Below are positions 10,630 to 20,963 of a DNA stretch of 21,086 nucleotides, piece by piece. The DNA comes from Mesotaenium endlicherianum (taxonomy: Eukaryota > Streptophyta > Zygnematophyceae > Zygnematales > Mesotaeniaceae), in contig WELA01003208.1 of NCBI GenBank assembly GCA_009602735.1, positions 231,957-253,042 on the forward strand. The letters run 5' to 3'. The translations under genes and the position numbers were made by a program. The notes beneath the pieces are model-generated. The model had not been told where the DNA came from. It did not search any database and saw only the letters and a program-made list of their open reading frames with translations. Position 1 is the stretch's first letter, and each line of letters starts with the position of its first letter.

Positions 10630-10793
10630 TGAGCTCGAGTTGGTGTCAGTCGTTTAAAAAGTCCTGTTGCTATAGAGTTCACACCGCGTGATGAAGCTAT
10701 AGTTTGACTACGGTGCTACGCAGCTAGTAGAACCTGCATGTCTAAATGTGCCAACAAATAAGATGCCTGAGGCTTGGAACTCTTGACTACATG

Positions 10794-11263
10794 TTAGATC
10801 TCAATAAGCCCAGCATTCCTACAATAAGGAAAGATGGTATGATGGTACAAAACCGTGCCAGTTCAAATTATATTAGCAACCATACTAGTTGCATTGACTT
10901 CCCCCGCGGATTCTTGGCTTTGCCATTCCAAGGCGGCACTTACACGCGTTGATAGAATCCTTCAGCTTTAGACTGTGCTACATCCCTATGTGAAGTTTGT
11001 CCTTTGCAAGATTTCAAGCCATGCATATATTCGCCAATCAACACATCTCGTTGTCTATTCATGCAAGAATTAGCTGCAGCATTATGAGGTTCGCCTCTAC
11101 GTGAGCGCACCACAGGATTTTCTCTACTTCGACTGTACTCATCGATAAACTCGTCACAATTTCGATTCTTCTCTAATAACTTGCTCAATGTGCTTCTTTC
11201 CATACACGCGGTACTGCTGTTGCTGCCTATAATCAACTTCGACTCACACATGAGCATGCGCAT
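10794..11263 (-). CDS. Hypothetical small two-exon gene, 114 aa
   Basis: Exon 1 is 11263-10944: the ATG at 11263 is the first after an in-frame TAA just upstream, and the exon ends at a perfect donor (GT|GTAAGTG). Exon 2 is 10818-10794: acceptor CTTATTGTAG, phase 2 match, ends TAA. The product would be soluble, charged and without low complexity (for example LLEKNRNCDEFIDEY and GEYMHGLKSCKGQTSH). I recognise no family. It lies just upstream of the EEP gene on the same strand, so an alternative is a 5' leader exon or a chance ORF. Only the splice fit and amino-acid composition support it. Confidence 0.27.
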
Positions 11264-11736
11264 GCGTGAAGAATGGGATTAGAATCAACGGCCTCCTCAT
11301 CCCACGACCTTACGATTCTTAGCCGGAGGAAGCTAGCCATATCTCGTCTGTATGCAGCTGTGCAGAGATGCGACAGCTAGCCCTCTCTCTTTCGCAACGA
11401 GCCTTGGCGGTCCCTCTTCGAGACATTGAAGTGGGCTTCTTAGTTTTGCTTTGCGAAATGGTCCCGACATGGAGTCGCCGACTGCATGCAGACGACATGT
11501 CACAAAAGGGAGAAGGTCGCCTATGTGACAGGCGAACGGTTCGATACAGTTGATACGTTGGAATATTGCACCTGCATCAAGCTCAAGAGTACGAAACAAG
11601 TACGATCAATTACTTGGAACGGTCTATGTACGCTCGGAGGTCCTTCGATCCTCCTTTGAGTGCGAGGCGAGAGATACGTCCGTAGTGACCTACAAAGTTC
11701 GCGAATTAATAGACGTCCAAATAGGCTGACGGAGGG

Positions 11737-11744
11737 TATAAATA
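11737..11744 (+). promoter_or_regulatory. TATA-like box (TATAAATA)
   Basis: A consensus-quality TATAAATA about 120 bp upstream of the first ATG of the small plus-strand ORF. It is a sequence match only. Confidence 0.3.
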
Positions 11745-11862
11745 CTAAAGCATTTGATAAGCTTAAAGTGCTAATCATACACCATCAATCGACGCCTGTT
11801 TGGCTTTAAGAAGCCACTTGTATTTCTTACAACCAGACACTGCTTGTTTCATTTTGGCATCT

Positions 11863-12117
11863 ATGAGGGGCACAACAAGAGCTATGGAAGACTGTGACGC
11901 AATTATTCTCGTTTGTATTAATGCAGCGCATGCGGATATAATCTCCACATGTCAGATTGAGCGCCTAGATACGCGCCGACCCTCCAATATTGCTATGATT
12001 TGCACATTGGGGGACATCCATTTCTGTGCAACAAAAGAATGTGCCAAACATATCTTCCATAAGATATCACAATGGGCAACCTCAGTTTGTCGGCCCTTTA
12101 CTTGCTTAACTCTTTAA
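11863..12117 (+). CDS. Hypothetical small ORF, 84 aa, downstream of a TATA-like box
   Basis: ATG at 11863, stop TAA at 12115-12117. The frame is open upstream to 11800 without another ATG. The product (starting MRGTTRAMEDCDAIILVC) is Cys/His-rich in its second half (GDIHFCATKECAKHIFHK) but matches no zinc-finger spacing I know. A TATA-like element sits about 120 bp upstream. It is convergent with the large minus-strand gene ending at 12252. It has no recognised homology and may be chance. Confidence 0.18.
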   Translation: MRGTTRAMEDCDAIILVCINAAHADIISTCQIERLDTRRPSNIAMICTLGDIHFCATKECAKHIFHKISQWATSVCRPFTCLTL

Positions 12118-12251
12118 AACAATCGTTTTAATACAGCAGTACTCAAAAGAATGGAATGTACAGCTAAGAACTGTTGTTAGGTAGCAATCACCGTCGTCAG
12201 TTGGATATACCCAAGCAGAAAATGCAATCGTTACCCAGAAAAAAATCGAGT

Positions 12252-15200
12252 TCAAGCAACTACTCCAAAGCTTCGTGACTTTCTCCTGGAAGCGGCAGCA
12301 GAGCTGGCGGACACTCTCCCTCGCAAGTCTCCTCTACTTCCTCCTTTTGTTGACACTAAATCATTCAGGCTCTTTAGAGACCGCCCCGAAGTTTCGGGAG
12401 ACCTGCCGCTCAAGCTCTCTCCGAACGAGCCTCGCCTCTTCCTGGCACTCTCTCTGACAGATGGCGTCGTTTCCAGCTCCCCCACGCGCAGGCGCTCAGC
12501 TGCTGGCGCACTGCGGGTATGGCTTCGCCTGCCTCTTCCAGACTTCCCCTCGCTCTCCTTATCCTTCCCCTCCTCTTCCTCCTCCACCACCTCTTCCTTC
12601 TCCTCTTCCTTCTCCTGTTCGTCCTTGTCCTCCACCTCCTCCTCCTCCTCCAGCTCCTTCGGGTCTTTGCTGTCAGAGTAATCAAATCCGCAACTCACAC
12701 CCGACGAAGCTGAGCGGCCCCTCCTCAGTCGGCCACCTGGCGCAGCGCCAGGGGGCCGCTCACCGCTGCCGCCCGAGACGCTGCTTAGCGCACGCTTGCC
12801 ACCTGTCGCGCTTTTTTGCACGTAGAGCGACTCCAGAGATACGCGCCTCAAGCCGCCATGTGGCGGTTCCTGCAGCTCCAGCTGGCTCGTGATGAGGAAT
12901 GGCCGTGACTTGTTCCTCATGGAGTGCCACCTGGCCTTCTTCTCCCGATGACACGTGGCGTTCGGGCGAGGCTCCACCTTCGGAGCCTCGAGCAGCGGCG
13001 GTCCCCCCCCCTCCAAAAGCGACGGGACCAAGCCGCCCGTGTGCCCTTCGGCGTACAACTGGCCGTTCTCGCTGGCCTCCCCCGACCAGCCACCGCCACC
13101 TATTGCAACCTGTCGCTCGCCTGACGACGGGCTCCGGCTCCCTCCCGACGACCAGCCACGCGTGCGCTTCAACGAAGCTGAGGGAAGTGACAACTCATCC
13201 AACATCACTGGGGGACTTCCCGAGAGTCTTCGACTGAGAGGATCACTGCTCTTATTACAGTCAGCAGAGACAGCTGCCCCAACAGCTGCCGCTTCGAGGC
13301 GAGCCTGCCCCCCACTGTGGTCCCCCCTCCCTCCCAAACTTGTCCTCGTCCCCACTCCAGACGCTCTTTCTTCTGCACGCCTGCCTCCTCTGGCATCGCC
13401 GCCACCTGTCGCGTCACCACCTGCGAGGCCTGTCGTGCCAACTGACAGCATGCGCCCCGCTGAATGCGCCCGCCCCGCCGCCCGGTCTTCCTCGCGCCTA
13501 TCTAGCTCAACCTTCGCCAGACGTTTTGCCTCAAAACCCCCCGCCTCCTCCGTCTCCCCTGTCACCACGGGCATGACAGGTGGCAACTCCTCTCTACACC
13601 TGCGCCTGGTCTTCATGCCCACCCCTTGAGAGCTGTCCCTTCTCGCCGCCCACCCCCCCTCTCCACCCTCACCCCCCTCACCCTCCTCCTGTATGTGCCT
13701 CGCCTCACTCTCCTGCACCTTCTGTCTCTTAAGAGACACCCCAGGGGACACCTGCAGGCTGCTGGATAGCAGTGCGCCGCTGCCGCTGTCCCTCCTGCTG
13801 GCACGTGTCGTCGGTCGGCTCCTGGCCGGCAGAGCAACGCCGCCATCGCTGACATGGCGGCCGCTGCCACGTGTCACCCTCCTGTTCTGCTGGTACCCGT
13901 CGTCGCCTGCCATCTGGCGCTCCTCAGAAGGCTCGTCCCCTCCTTGCGAGCCCTCCCCCACACCCACCCCACCTCCTTCCACCTGTTGAATTCCTGCCCC
14001 TGCTCCTTCTGCTCCTTCTGCTCCCCTCGCTCCTGCTCGAGTGGGAGAGGAAGAAATGCTCCCTCCCCGGCTGTTCCTCCTCTTGTACATTCTCACAGCC
14101 CCGCACCCCTCCCCTCCCTTTCTCCCTCCCTCTCCTTCTCCCTCTCCTTCCCCCCCTCCCTGCGCCCCTCCCGCTCCCTCTCTCGTACCCGCCTCCTCAC
14201 CTCCGCCCCCTCTATCCCCCCCTCCACGCGACTCCAAGGCATCGCACTCGATCAATTCTCCACCACCGTTACGCATGCTGCCCCCACGAGATTCCCCCTG
14301 CACCTCCTTCCCCCCCGGCAGCAAGCAGGGAGGGGACGGAGAGGTGGGGGCTTCGCCCGCCTCAGTGCAAGCAGCTTCTGGAGTGACAAGCCGAAGCGAC
14401 AGCAGCTGCGGCATAGATACAGCACCTGCTGCCCGGATGTCTTCGGCCTCTTCTCTCCCACCACCGCAACTTTTCATCGGCCAGCCAGGTCTCCCACTTG
14501 CCAGCAGTCCTGTTTCTCTTGCTTCTGCTTCTTGTGTATTGTCAAATCCTCTCTCAACAGGTGGCGGACTCGAGGGGCCCTCCAGGCCCCCCGCGCCGCA
14601 TTCAACACTTGCACCAGCTGCCGCCGCCACCTGGCGGCCACACCTCTCCTCGCGGTCCAAGCCCGGGCCCAAAGGCCCCCCCGCCTTCTCCCCCTCTCCG
14701 CCAGGTGTCGTGCCTAATACTATGCCTGGAGATGCGCCAGGCATTGCACGAAGGGTCCCGTCGCCGCCAGGAGTTGCGCCGGCACCGTGCTCCTCGGGCA
14801 CCGCTGCCCCCTCGTGCGCCAGGTGTGGCAAAGTTGCTGCCAAGGCCCCCTTCTGCCGCTTACTCGCCTCCTCCATTGCCTCTCGCTTCCCCCCTTCCCT
14901 CCTCGCCTCCTGCTCCTGCTCCTGCTCCCCCTCCCCCTCCTCCTCCATCTCCCTCTGCTCTGCTGCTGCCAATTCAGCAGCCCCTGCTATGGCCCNAGAG
15001 ACACCCCAGGGGACACCTGCAGGCTGCTGGATAGCAGTGCGCCGCTGCCGCTGTCCCTCCTGCTGGCACGTGTCGTCGGTCGGCTCCTGGCCGGCAGAGC
15101 AACGCCGCCATCGCTGACATGGCGGCCGCTGCCACGTGTCACCCTCCTGTTCTGCTGGTACCCGTCGTCGCCTGCCATCTGGCGCTCCTCAGAAGGCTCG

Positions 15201-18200
15201 TCCCCTCCTTGCGAGCCCTCCCCCACACCCACCCCACCTCCTTCCACCTGTTGAATTCCTGCCCCTGCTCCTTCTGCTCCTTCTGCTCCCCTCGCTCCTG
15301 CTCGAGTGGGAGAGGAAGAAATGCTCCCTCCCCGGCTGTTCCTCCTCTTGTACATTCTCACAGCCCCGCACCCCTCCCCTCCCTTTCTCCCTCCCTCTCC
15401 TTCTCCCTCTCCTTCCCCCCCTCCCTGCGCCCCTCCCGCTCCCTCTCTCGTACCCGCCTCCTCACCTCCGCCCCCTCTATCCCCCCCTCCACGCGACTCC
15501 AAGGCATCGCACTCGATCAATTCTCCACCACCGTTACGCATGCTGCCCCCACGAGATTCCCCCTGCACCTCCTTCCCCCCCGGCAGCAAGCAGGGAGGGG
15601 ACGGAGAGGTGGGGGCTTCGCCCGCCTCAGTGCAAGCAGCTTCTGGAGTGACAAGCCGAAGCGACAGCAGCTGCGGCATAGATACAGCACCTGCTGCCCG
15701 GATGTCTTCGGCCTCTTCTCTCCCACCACCGCAACTTTTCATCGGCCAGCCAGGTCTCCCACTTGCCAGCAGTCCTGTTTCTCTTGCTTCTGCTTCTTGT
15801 GTATTGTCAAATCCTCTCTCAACAGGTGGCGGACTCGAGGGGCCCTCCAGGCCCCCCGCGCCGCATTCAACACTTGCACCAGCTGCCGCCGCCACCTGGC
15901 GGCCACACCTCTCCTCGCGGTCCAAGCCCGGGCCCAAAGGCCCCCCCGCCTTCTCCCCCTCTCCGCCAGGTGTCGTGCCTAATACTATGCCTGGAGATGC
16001 GCCAGGCATTGCACGAAGGGTCCCGTCGCCGCCAGGAGTTGCGCCGGCACCGTGCTCCTCGGGCACCGCTGCCCCCTCGTGCGCCAGGTGTGGCAAAGTT
16101 GCTGCCAAGGCCCCCTTCTGCCGCTTACTCGCCTCCTCCATTGCCTCTCGCTTCCCCCCTTCCCTCCTCGCCTCCTGCTCCTGCTCCTGCTCCCCCTCCC
16201 CCTCCTCCTCCATCTCCCTCTGCTCTGCTGCTGCCAATTCAGCAGCCCCTGCTATGGCCCCCAGCGCTGCCCCCCCCTGGTCGACCTGGAGCTTGGCAGC
16301 ATCATCTGCCACGTCAGCACCATCTGCCACGTCAGCGTCATGTGCCTGCCGCCCAGCCGGCGCCTTCTCGGGCGGCAGCAGCTGCTGCAGGACTTTCCTG
16401 GGGCGGCCCCTCTTCCTCTTTTCCCCGGGTGCCACCTGTCTATTGGCAGCAGCGCCTGGCGCTCCCAAGGCACTCTCGCCTGCGCCAGCTCGCGCAGCTG
16501 CAGCTGAACCTGCCACCTGGTGCTCTGCATGCTTTTGGGGGCGCCCCGGCCTCCGCTTCACCTCCCCCCCAGCAGCGCCAGCTGGCAGCGGCGGCGGGCT
16601 GTCAGGGCGCAAGCGTGGTCGGCCCACGCCGCTGCCGCCCGTGCCACCGCCCACAATCTCGTTGCCACCGAGTTTATCCTCCTTGCATGTCGCAATCGCG
16701 AGCCGTTGGATCTTCCGGGGCCGCCCAACCTGCCGTTCGCTCCTCTCCTCCTGCGACTCCCCTCCCGCATGCGCCAGAATCGGCGGCTGGGCGGCAGCGG
16801 CAGCGGCAACGGCCTGGGCGGCAGCCTGGGCGGCGTGGCTGTCAAAGAGCTCTTTCACGAGCCTATCGCTCGGCGACAGCTCGTCACCACGCTCCCCTTT
16901 CTCCTCCTCTTCCGCCAGCTCCTCCTCGCTCTCCCCCTCCTCTTCCCCCACCTCCCCCCCCTCCTCTTCTTCTTCGTCGAAGCACACGGAAGCGGTCCCC
17001 CCCTGCCTCCCAGGTGCCGCTGCCAGGTGGCGAGCATTGCTGGCTGGGACACCCTTCAAAGTAGGCAGGGCTGTGGGAAGCGCGGGGTTGGACCCCAGAG
17101 CAACGCCAGCTGGCAGGCAGACTGAGCTCAGGAGGGCTGCAGGTTTGCCGGTCAGCCGCGCGATGACCTGGCAAGGGGGAGAGCGGAGAGTGAGCAACAG
17201 CAGGGAGAGCCTGATGGGGAGGACAGCAGGAGAGCTCGACACTTGGCGTTCATCGGTACATAAATCAAGCTAAGTCATTCACATCAATCAATGCATCACA
17301 GCACGAGGATATAAGGTGCACGCGCGTGCATGTACCGGCATGCACGATGTCAACACATAGGTTCTTCAAAATAATGCGCACGCACATGTTGTCATCTTCA
17401 TGCGCATACATATCAATTTCGGCATCGTCCAAGCATTCTGGTAAGTGCGAGCGCACTGTGAAGTCGTACAGGAATAACTCTCATTTGCAAGCGTGTCTCG
17501 AATTCATTAGTCCTCATGTTGTGTTTGTCTTGACCACTCTTTAGTTTTCACCATCTTACCCGTATCCACACCAATGCCGACCTCACTCTGCCTCGTTTGC
17601 ATACGTCTAAGACTTCATATATGATAATGATCATACGATCAAACATAATCTGTGACTATGACGACGCGACTGACGTACTTGACTGTGAGCATCAAGTATC
17701 ACATGACATCAGATTTTTGACTATCTACATGAGGCTACTATCAACAATGCGACGATGATTGAGGGAGAGTTCTAAATGGCAAAAAGGAAAAAAGGACACA
17801 AATTTCAAGGAGGACCAGAGCCCTCCTCCAAGGCCAAAGAGCTAATGACAGCTGGCATCCGTTGCAACCAAAGACACCTGTCAGAAGCAGAGAGCAGCGC
17901 ACAAAGCCAGGTCCCACGCATCACCAACAGTACAACACGTGGCAAGCCAGCAGCACGCGACGTGGCGAACCGACGGCGCAATACATGCAAGGTCAGCCTG
18001 CATGCCAATTGGTCCGAGTTGCTCTACGAGGGGCAGGGGCGAGGTGGCAGCACCTCGGATGGACACCTGGCCCAGTGCTCTGCGAGCTGATTGGCCGCCG
18101 CCGCGATGGGGCTGTCGCGGTGACACCTCAGCGCCGCCACGGGGCGCGCGATCTGGCTCGCCTCCAGCAGCTCCAGGGAGGCCTGCGGCAAATCAGAAAT

Positions 18201-20474
18201 TAAATCAAGATTAGAAAAACTTGAACATAGGACAAAGCCTCTGAGTGGGCTCTTAGTGCACTGGTTTGCTCAACTTCTTTCTCGGAACCCCTGAAAAAAA
18301 CCCCAAAAGTGGGGGGGGGGGGGGGAGTGCGTCTTAATTGCCCATCGTTTGAACGTGGACACAGCTGCACGCGTGTGTGTCCGTGGTGTGCGTGCGTGGA
18401 TCTGCGCAGGTTGGTGCCAGTGGTTCGTAGTGGGGGACGTGCGTGTCTGTCATTCCGGGCGTGCGTGCGTGCGTGTTGGTTACTGCCTTCCCGTGGGCGG
18501 CTTTGCGTGCGCGGGTATGCACGCGCACGCGCGCGCACGCATGAGTTCTTTGCAGAAGGAGAAGCAGAAGGAGCCGCACGTCGGCCACTGCCATGCGCCG
18601 CTATGCAATAACAGCTCAGGTCCCCGTAGCGCCGGCATCGCACGCGCTCGAGCACACGCACACGCGCACGCGCACACACGCACACACATTGCACGTGCAC
18701 GAATGCTTGCGGCCGGTTGTAGCATTTAGGGCAGCGAGAGGGCTAAGCTAGAGTAGGCTGGGCCTTGCTTGGGTAGGGCTAGGTCAGGCTAGGCCAGGCT
18801 AGGCTCCGGTAGGGTAGCTAGGCAAGTCTGGGCTAAGCTAGCTTAGCCTAACCTAGCCTAGCCTAGCTTAACCTAGCCTAGCCTAGCCTAGCCTAGCCTA
18901 GCCCTGGGGCTGGGCCAGGCAAAGTCAACGTAGGGCTAGGCTGGGTTAGGCTAGGCTAGGCCTGTAGGCTGGGCCAGAATGACATAGGGGTAGAACACGT
19001 TAGGGTTAAGCCAGAAGTCAACACTTGCTTGTAATAAGCCTTCCTGTCAGGGTTTGTCATAGGGTCACTGTAGGGGTTGGCATAGGGTTGACCCATAAAC
19101 CATGAGCTCGTCTAGGGGTCAATGTAGGGTTTGACCTAGAGAGCTCGGGGCCAACTCAGGCTCCCCTTCTGACACGATGCACCTCCTGCCTGTCAGTCAG
19201 CACCCAGGTCAACCCCTAGGAGCAGACCCAACACCCAGAGATTGACCCGACCCTCAGAGGTTGACCCGGCCCCCAGAAATTGACCAACCCCCAGAGGCTG
19301 ACCCCGTTTGACCCAGCCTGTAGCGCGTGGCCTATTCAGATGTGGATTTCTGGCTCCTGATTTTCCCCCTTTGAATTGCAATTGTTTTGCTCTGAGGAGG
19401 GGCGAGGGAGTTAAGGTTTAATTGCCGAGCAAGCAAGCGGGCTTCTCACCAACATTCTATCCAGAAATTACACGCTGGGGTTTAAGCTCGTAGGTGGACT
19501 CATACTCAGGGTTTGCGCTCTTAGGAGTTCGCACTCACCGATTTGAGCTCATTTTCCAGTTTCCCCGTAGAGCTGACGTGGCAGGATTGGAGGGCAGAAG
19601 CAAGAAGCCAGAAGCAAGAAGCAAGCAAGCGAGCAAGTTGGGGAGGAAGAGAAAGTGCCAGGTGGCGGTCTGCGAGAGCGCGGGGGGCGGGGGGTGGGGA
19701 GGATTTGAAAGGGAGCGAGGGGCAGGAGGTTCCTCGGCCTTACATCTGTCGCGAGGAGGCTGCGCATGATGGTGACGGCCACAGCTGTCGACGTGCATGC
19801 GTCGCCGCCGCGGCCCTCGTCGATGTCATCATCCCTTGCTCCCCCTCTCTCCTGCATCGCCCCAGAAAGAGAGGCAAGTAATTTCAAGCTGGCGTCAGCA
19901 CATACCCCCCCCCCGGTTTTCGCACCCCTGCCTGACTGCCTGCCTGCCCACCCACTTAGAAAGCCCACACAGTTGAGCGCTCACACAGTCGTGCGCCCGC
20001 ACATACGCAGGTGTCTGCACTCGCTCGCCCGCACGCGTGGGAAGTCGCACTCCCCCACGCCTGCAAGCGCGCGTGCAGGGGCGAGTGCGTGCATGGGGTA
20101 AGGGGGGCCAGCACGGGAAGACGATACGGCGACACGGCAAAGGGGGCCGAGGGCCAGAGCGCGACAGGTGTTGTTGCGACAGGTGCCAATACCACGTGGG
20201 AGACGCGCGTGGCATAAGCTGAGGAACAGCCCGACCGGGCCCCGGGGCAGAGAACGTGACAGGTGTCGTTACCACGTGGGAGAGGCGCGTGGCGAGCTGC
20301 TTGAAGGCCAGCACCTCCTCCACCTGCGGCCGTGCGGTCAGCCATCGCTTGAGGGGCGACGGCAGGGGGTCCTGCGGTCCCGCCTCTTCCGGCGGCACCA
20401 CCACCTGGCGCCGCTGGGCCGGTGTCGACACCTGGCGCCTCTCTCCGGCAGCCAGCTGGACAGGTTTGCGGTCC
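12252..20474 (-). CDS. TFIIS N-terminal (LW) domain and AT-hook protein, 5'-incomplete, last exon split by an assembly duplication
   Basis: Exons in transcript order are 20474-20273 (starts with the last base of a codon), 19851-19744, 18182-18054 and 17167-12252. The joins after the first are phase 0. Exon 20474 follows a pyrimidine tract ending TGCAG; the donors are GTAACG, GTAAGG and GTGCTG. Exons 2-3 read VTIMRSLLATD then ASLELLEASQIARPV-AALRCH and AAAANQLAEHWARC. This is the helical pattern of the TFIIS N-terminal/LW domain, which in TFIIS, Med26, elongin A and IWS1 binds elongation or Mediator partners. The last exon has an acidic run (about 16880-16985) and AT-hook motifs: GRPRKIQ (about 16720), GRPRLRP (about 16625), PGRPQKH (about 16545), RGRPRKVL (about 16405). 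A long Gly/Ser/Glu-rich disordered tail follows, ending TGA at 12252-12254. With one duplicate copy removed, about 1362 residues are visible. A nuclear, DNA-binding transcription or chromatin factor is inferred. Plant SUO-type proteins also carry an LW domain, but no BAH domain is seen here. No start codon was identified; the 5' end lies at or beyond the window edge. Confidence 0.82.
13732..14995. repeat. 1264-bp duplicated block, copy 1
   Basis: Matches 14997-16260 base for base as far as I can read. The long translations of both copies are also identical (287-, 171-, 70- and 60-residue antisense or shadow frames). It is coding sequence of the large minus-strand exon. It is most likely the end of one contig overlapping the start of the next. 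Confidence 0.95.
14996..14996. other. Single N marking a contig join
   Basis: The only ambiguous base in the window, sitting exactly at the boundary between the two identical 1264-bp copies. A C at this position would match 16261, the base following copy 2. Confidence 0.95.
14997..16260. repeat. 1264-bp duplicated block, copy 2
   Basis: Offset 1265 bp from copy 1. Because 1265 is not a multiple of three, the duplication breaks the minus-strand frame: one part runs 17242 to 14987 and the other resumes at 14972. Deleting one copy plus the N restores a single frame. Confidence 0.95.
17168..18053 (-). other. Intron 3 of the LW/AT-hook gene
   Basis: Donor GTGCTGCC after codons PSE and acceptor CTCTCCCCCTTGCCAG before VIARLTG. 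An in-frame stop at 17270-17272 and the lack of any ATG at the start of the last exon show that this exon is internal, not 5'-terminal. No other features were recognised. Confidence 0.7.
18311..18325. repeat. G15 homopolymer
   Basis: Fifteen consecutive G residues in the intron between the two LW-domain exons. Its length is likely unreliable in short-read data. Confidence 0.9.
18363..18692. repeat. GTGCGT / CACGCG alternating tracts
   Basis: GTGTGTGCG-rich DNA at about 18370-18545 and CACACGCGCACG-rich DNA at about 18640-18692, on opposite arms of the same intron. They are complementary in character and have Z-DNA potential. Confidence 0.75.
18734..18992. repeat. GCTAG/CTAGC pentamer array with inverted orientation blocks
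   Basis: Pentamers AGGCT run in one orientation (about 18750-18830), switch to AGCCT (about 18841-18905) and switch back (about 18930-18975). A perfect 18-nt palindrome, GGCTAAGCTAGCTTAGCC, sits at the first switch (18831-18848). Confidence 0.85.
19190..19320. repeat. CCCAGAGRTTGACCC tandem repeat
   Basis: About five imperfect copies of a unit of about 20 nt, centred on CCCAGA and TTGACC. Related GGGTTGACC/GGGTCAA modules precede it at 19060-19135 and recur at 20625-20668 and 20748-20790. Confidence 0.75.
19593..19636. repeat. GAAGCAA/GCAAGC short repeat
   Basis: A run of AGAAGCAAGAAGCCAGAAGC-type units just 3' of the 19744-19851 exon on the minus strand. Confidence 0.8.
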
Positions 20475-20624
20475 CTGCACGCGAGGAAGGAGGCACAGGG
20501 AGAAGCACGTGCACTCGCGGGGCTGAGATTCCCACACTGCTGCCAAGAGACATGAAGAGAGCGTGCCCACATGCAACAAGAAAAGTCGTTCGTCGAATCA
20601 AGTAGGAAGCAAAAGTGAGCAAGC

Positions 20625-20790
20625 GGGTCAACCGTCGTCAACTTCGGGTCAACTCCAGGTCAGCACCCAAAGGCCTGGAGAGAGTGTTCCGACACAGATC
20701 ACGTGACCTTGCATCTCCTAAATGACCGCTGTGGAAGTGAGAGTGAGTGGGTCAAACGGTAGTCAATGGGCAGTCACCGGGCGGTCAAAC
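20625..20790. repeat. GGGTCAA module cluster
   Basis: Clusters of GGGTCAAC/GGTCAAAC/AGTCAA at 20625-20668 and 20748-20790, upstream of the first identified exon of the large gene. They are the same family of short module as at 19190-19320. Confidence 0.6.
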
Positions 20791-20963
20791 AAGCCTCCAA
20801 TACGAGCATCCAGAGTGGCCCACAAGGGGGGCAGCCCCCGCCACTGTCACCGCGGGTTGTGTCCGCTCCTCCCCGTCAACCCACCCCACCGCTCCTCGCC
20901 GTGGGGCCCCACTCTGAGCTGACCGAAAAATCTTCCCAGACTCATCACTGTCTCCCTGGAACA

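Larger units (their letters stand above)
10630..12251. other. Intergenic region between the LW/AT-hook gene 3' end and the EEP gene 5' end
   Basis: Holds the two weak small-gene candidates described separately, the EEP promoter side (a TTTTTAAA run at about 10652-10660 is the only TATA-like element close to its ATG) and the 3' UTR of the large gene. Nothing else recognisable was seen. Confidence 0.5.

Noticed and set aside
11270..11335. tRNA-like segment on the minus strand (AAGGTCGTGGG and GATTCTAATCC)
   Set aside because: No complete cloverleaf can be drawn. At best it is a worn tRNA-derived remnant.
12252..14972. 906-codon ORF as an independent gene starting at 14972
   Set aside because: The start is only an artefact of the frame break at the duplicated contig end. 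The same residues run on from upstream AT-hook sequence once one copy is removed.
14987..17242. 751-codon ORF starting at 17242 as a complete gene
   Set aside because: Its first codon is GTG, no upstream ATG exists before the in-frame stop at 17270-17272, and a strong acceptor lies at 17168-17169. It is an internal exon that ends artificially at the N.
15306..17273. 655-codon plus-strand ORF rich in Pro and Ser, and its 358-codon and 433-codon neighbours
   Set aside because: They are antisense to the minus-strand exon, which carries AT-hook motifs, consistent splice sites and an acidic run. The G+C-rich, stop-poor antisense reading explains them.
18200..18729. Several overlapping ORFs of about 80-170 codons on both strands
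   Set aside because: They are translations of alternating GTGCGT/CACGCG microsatellite DNA inside an intron.
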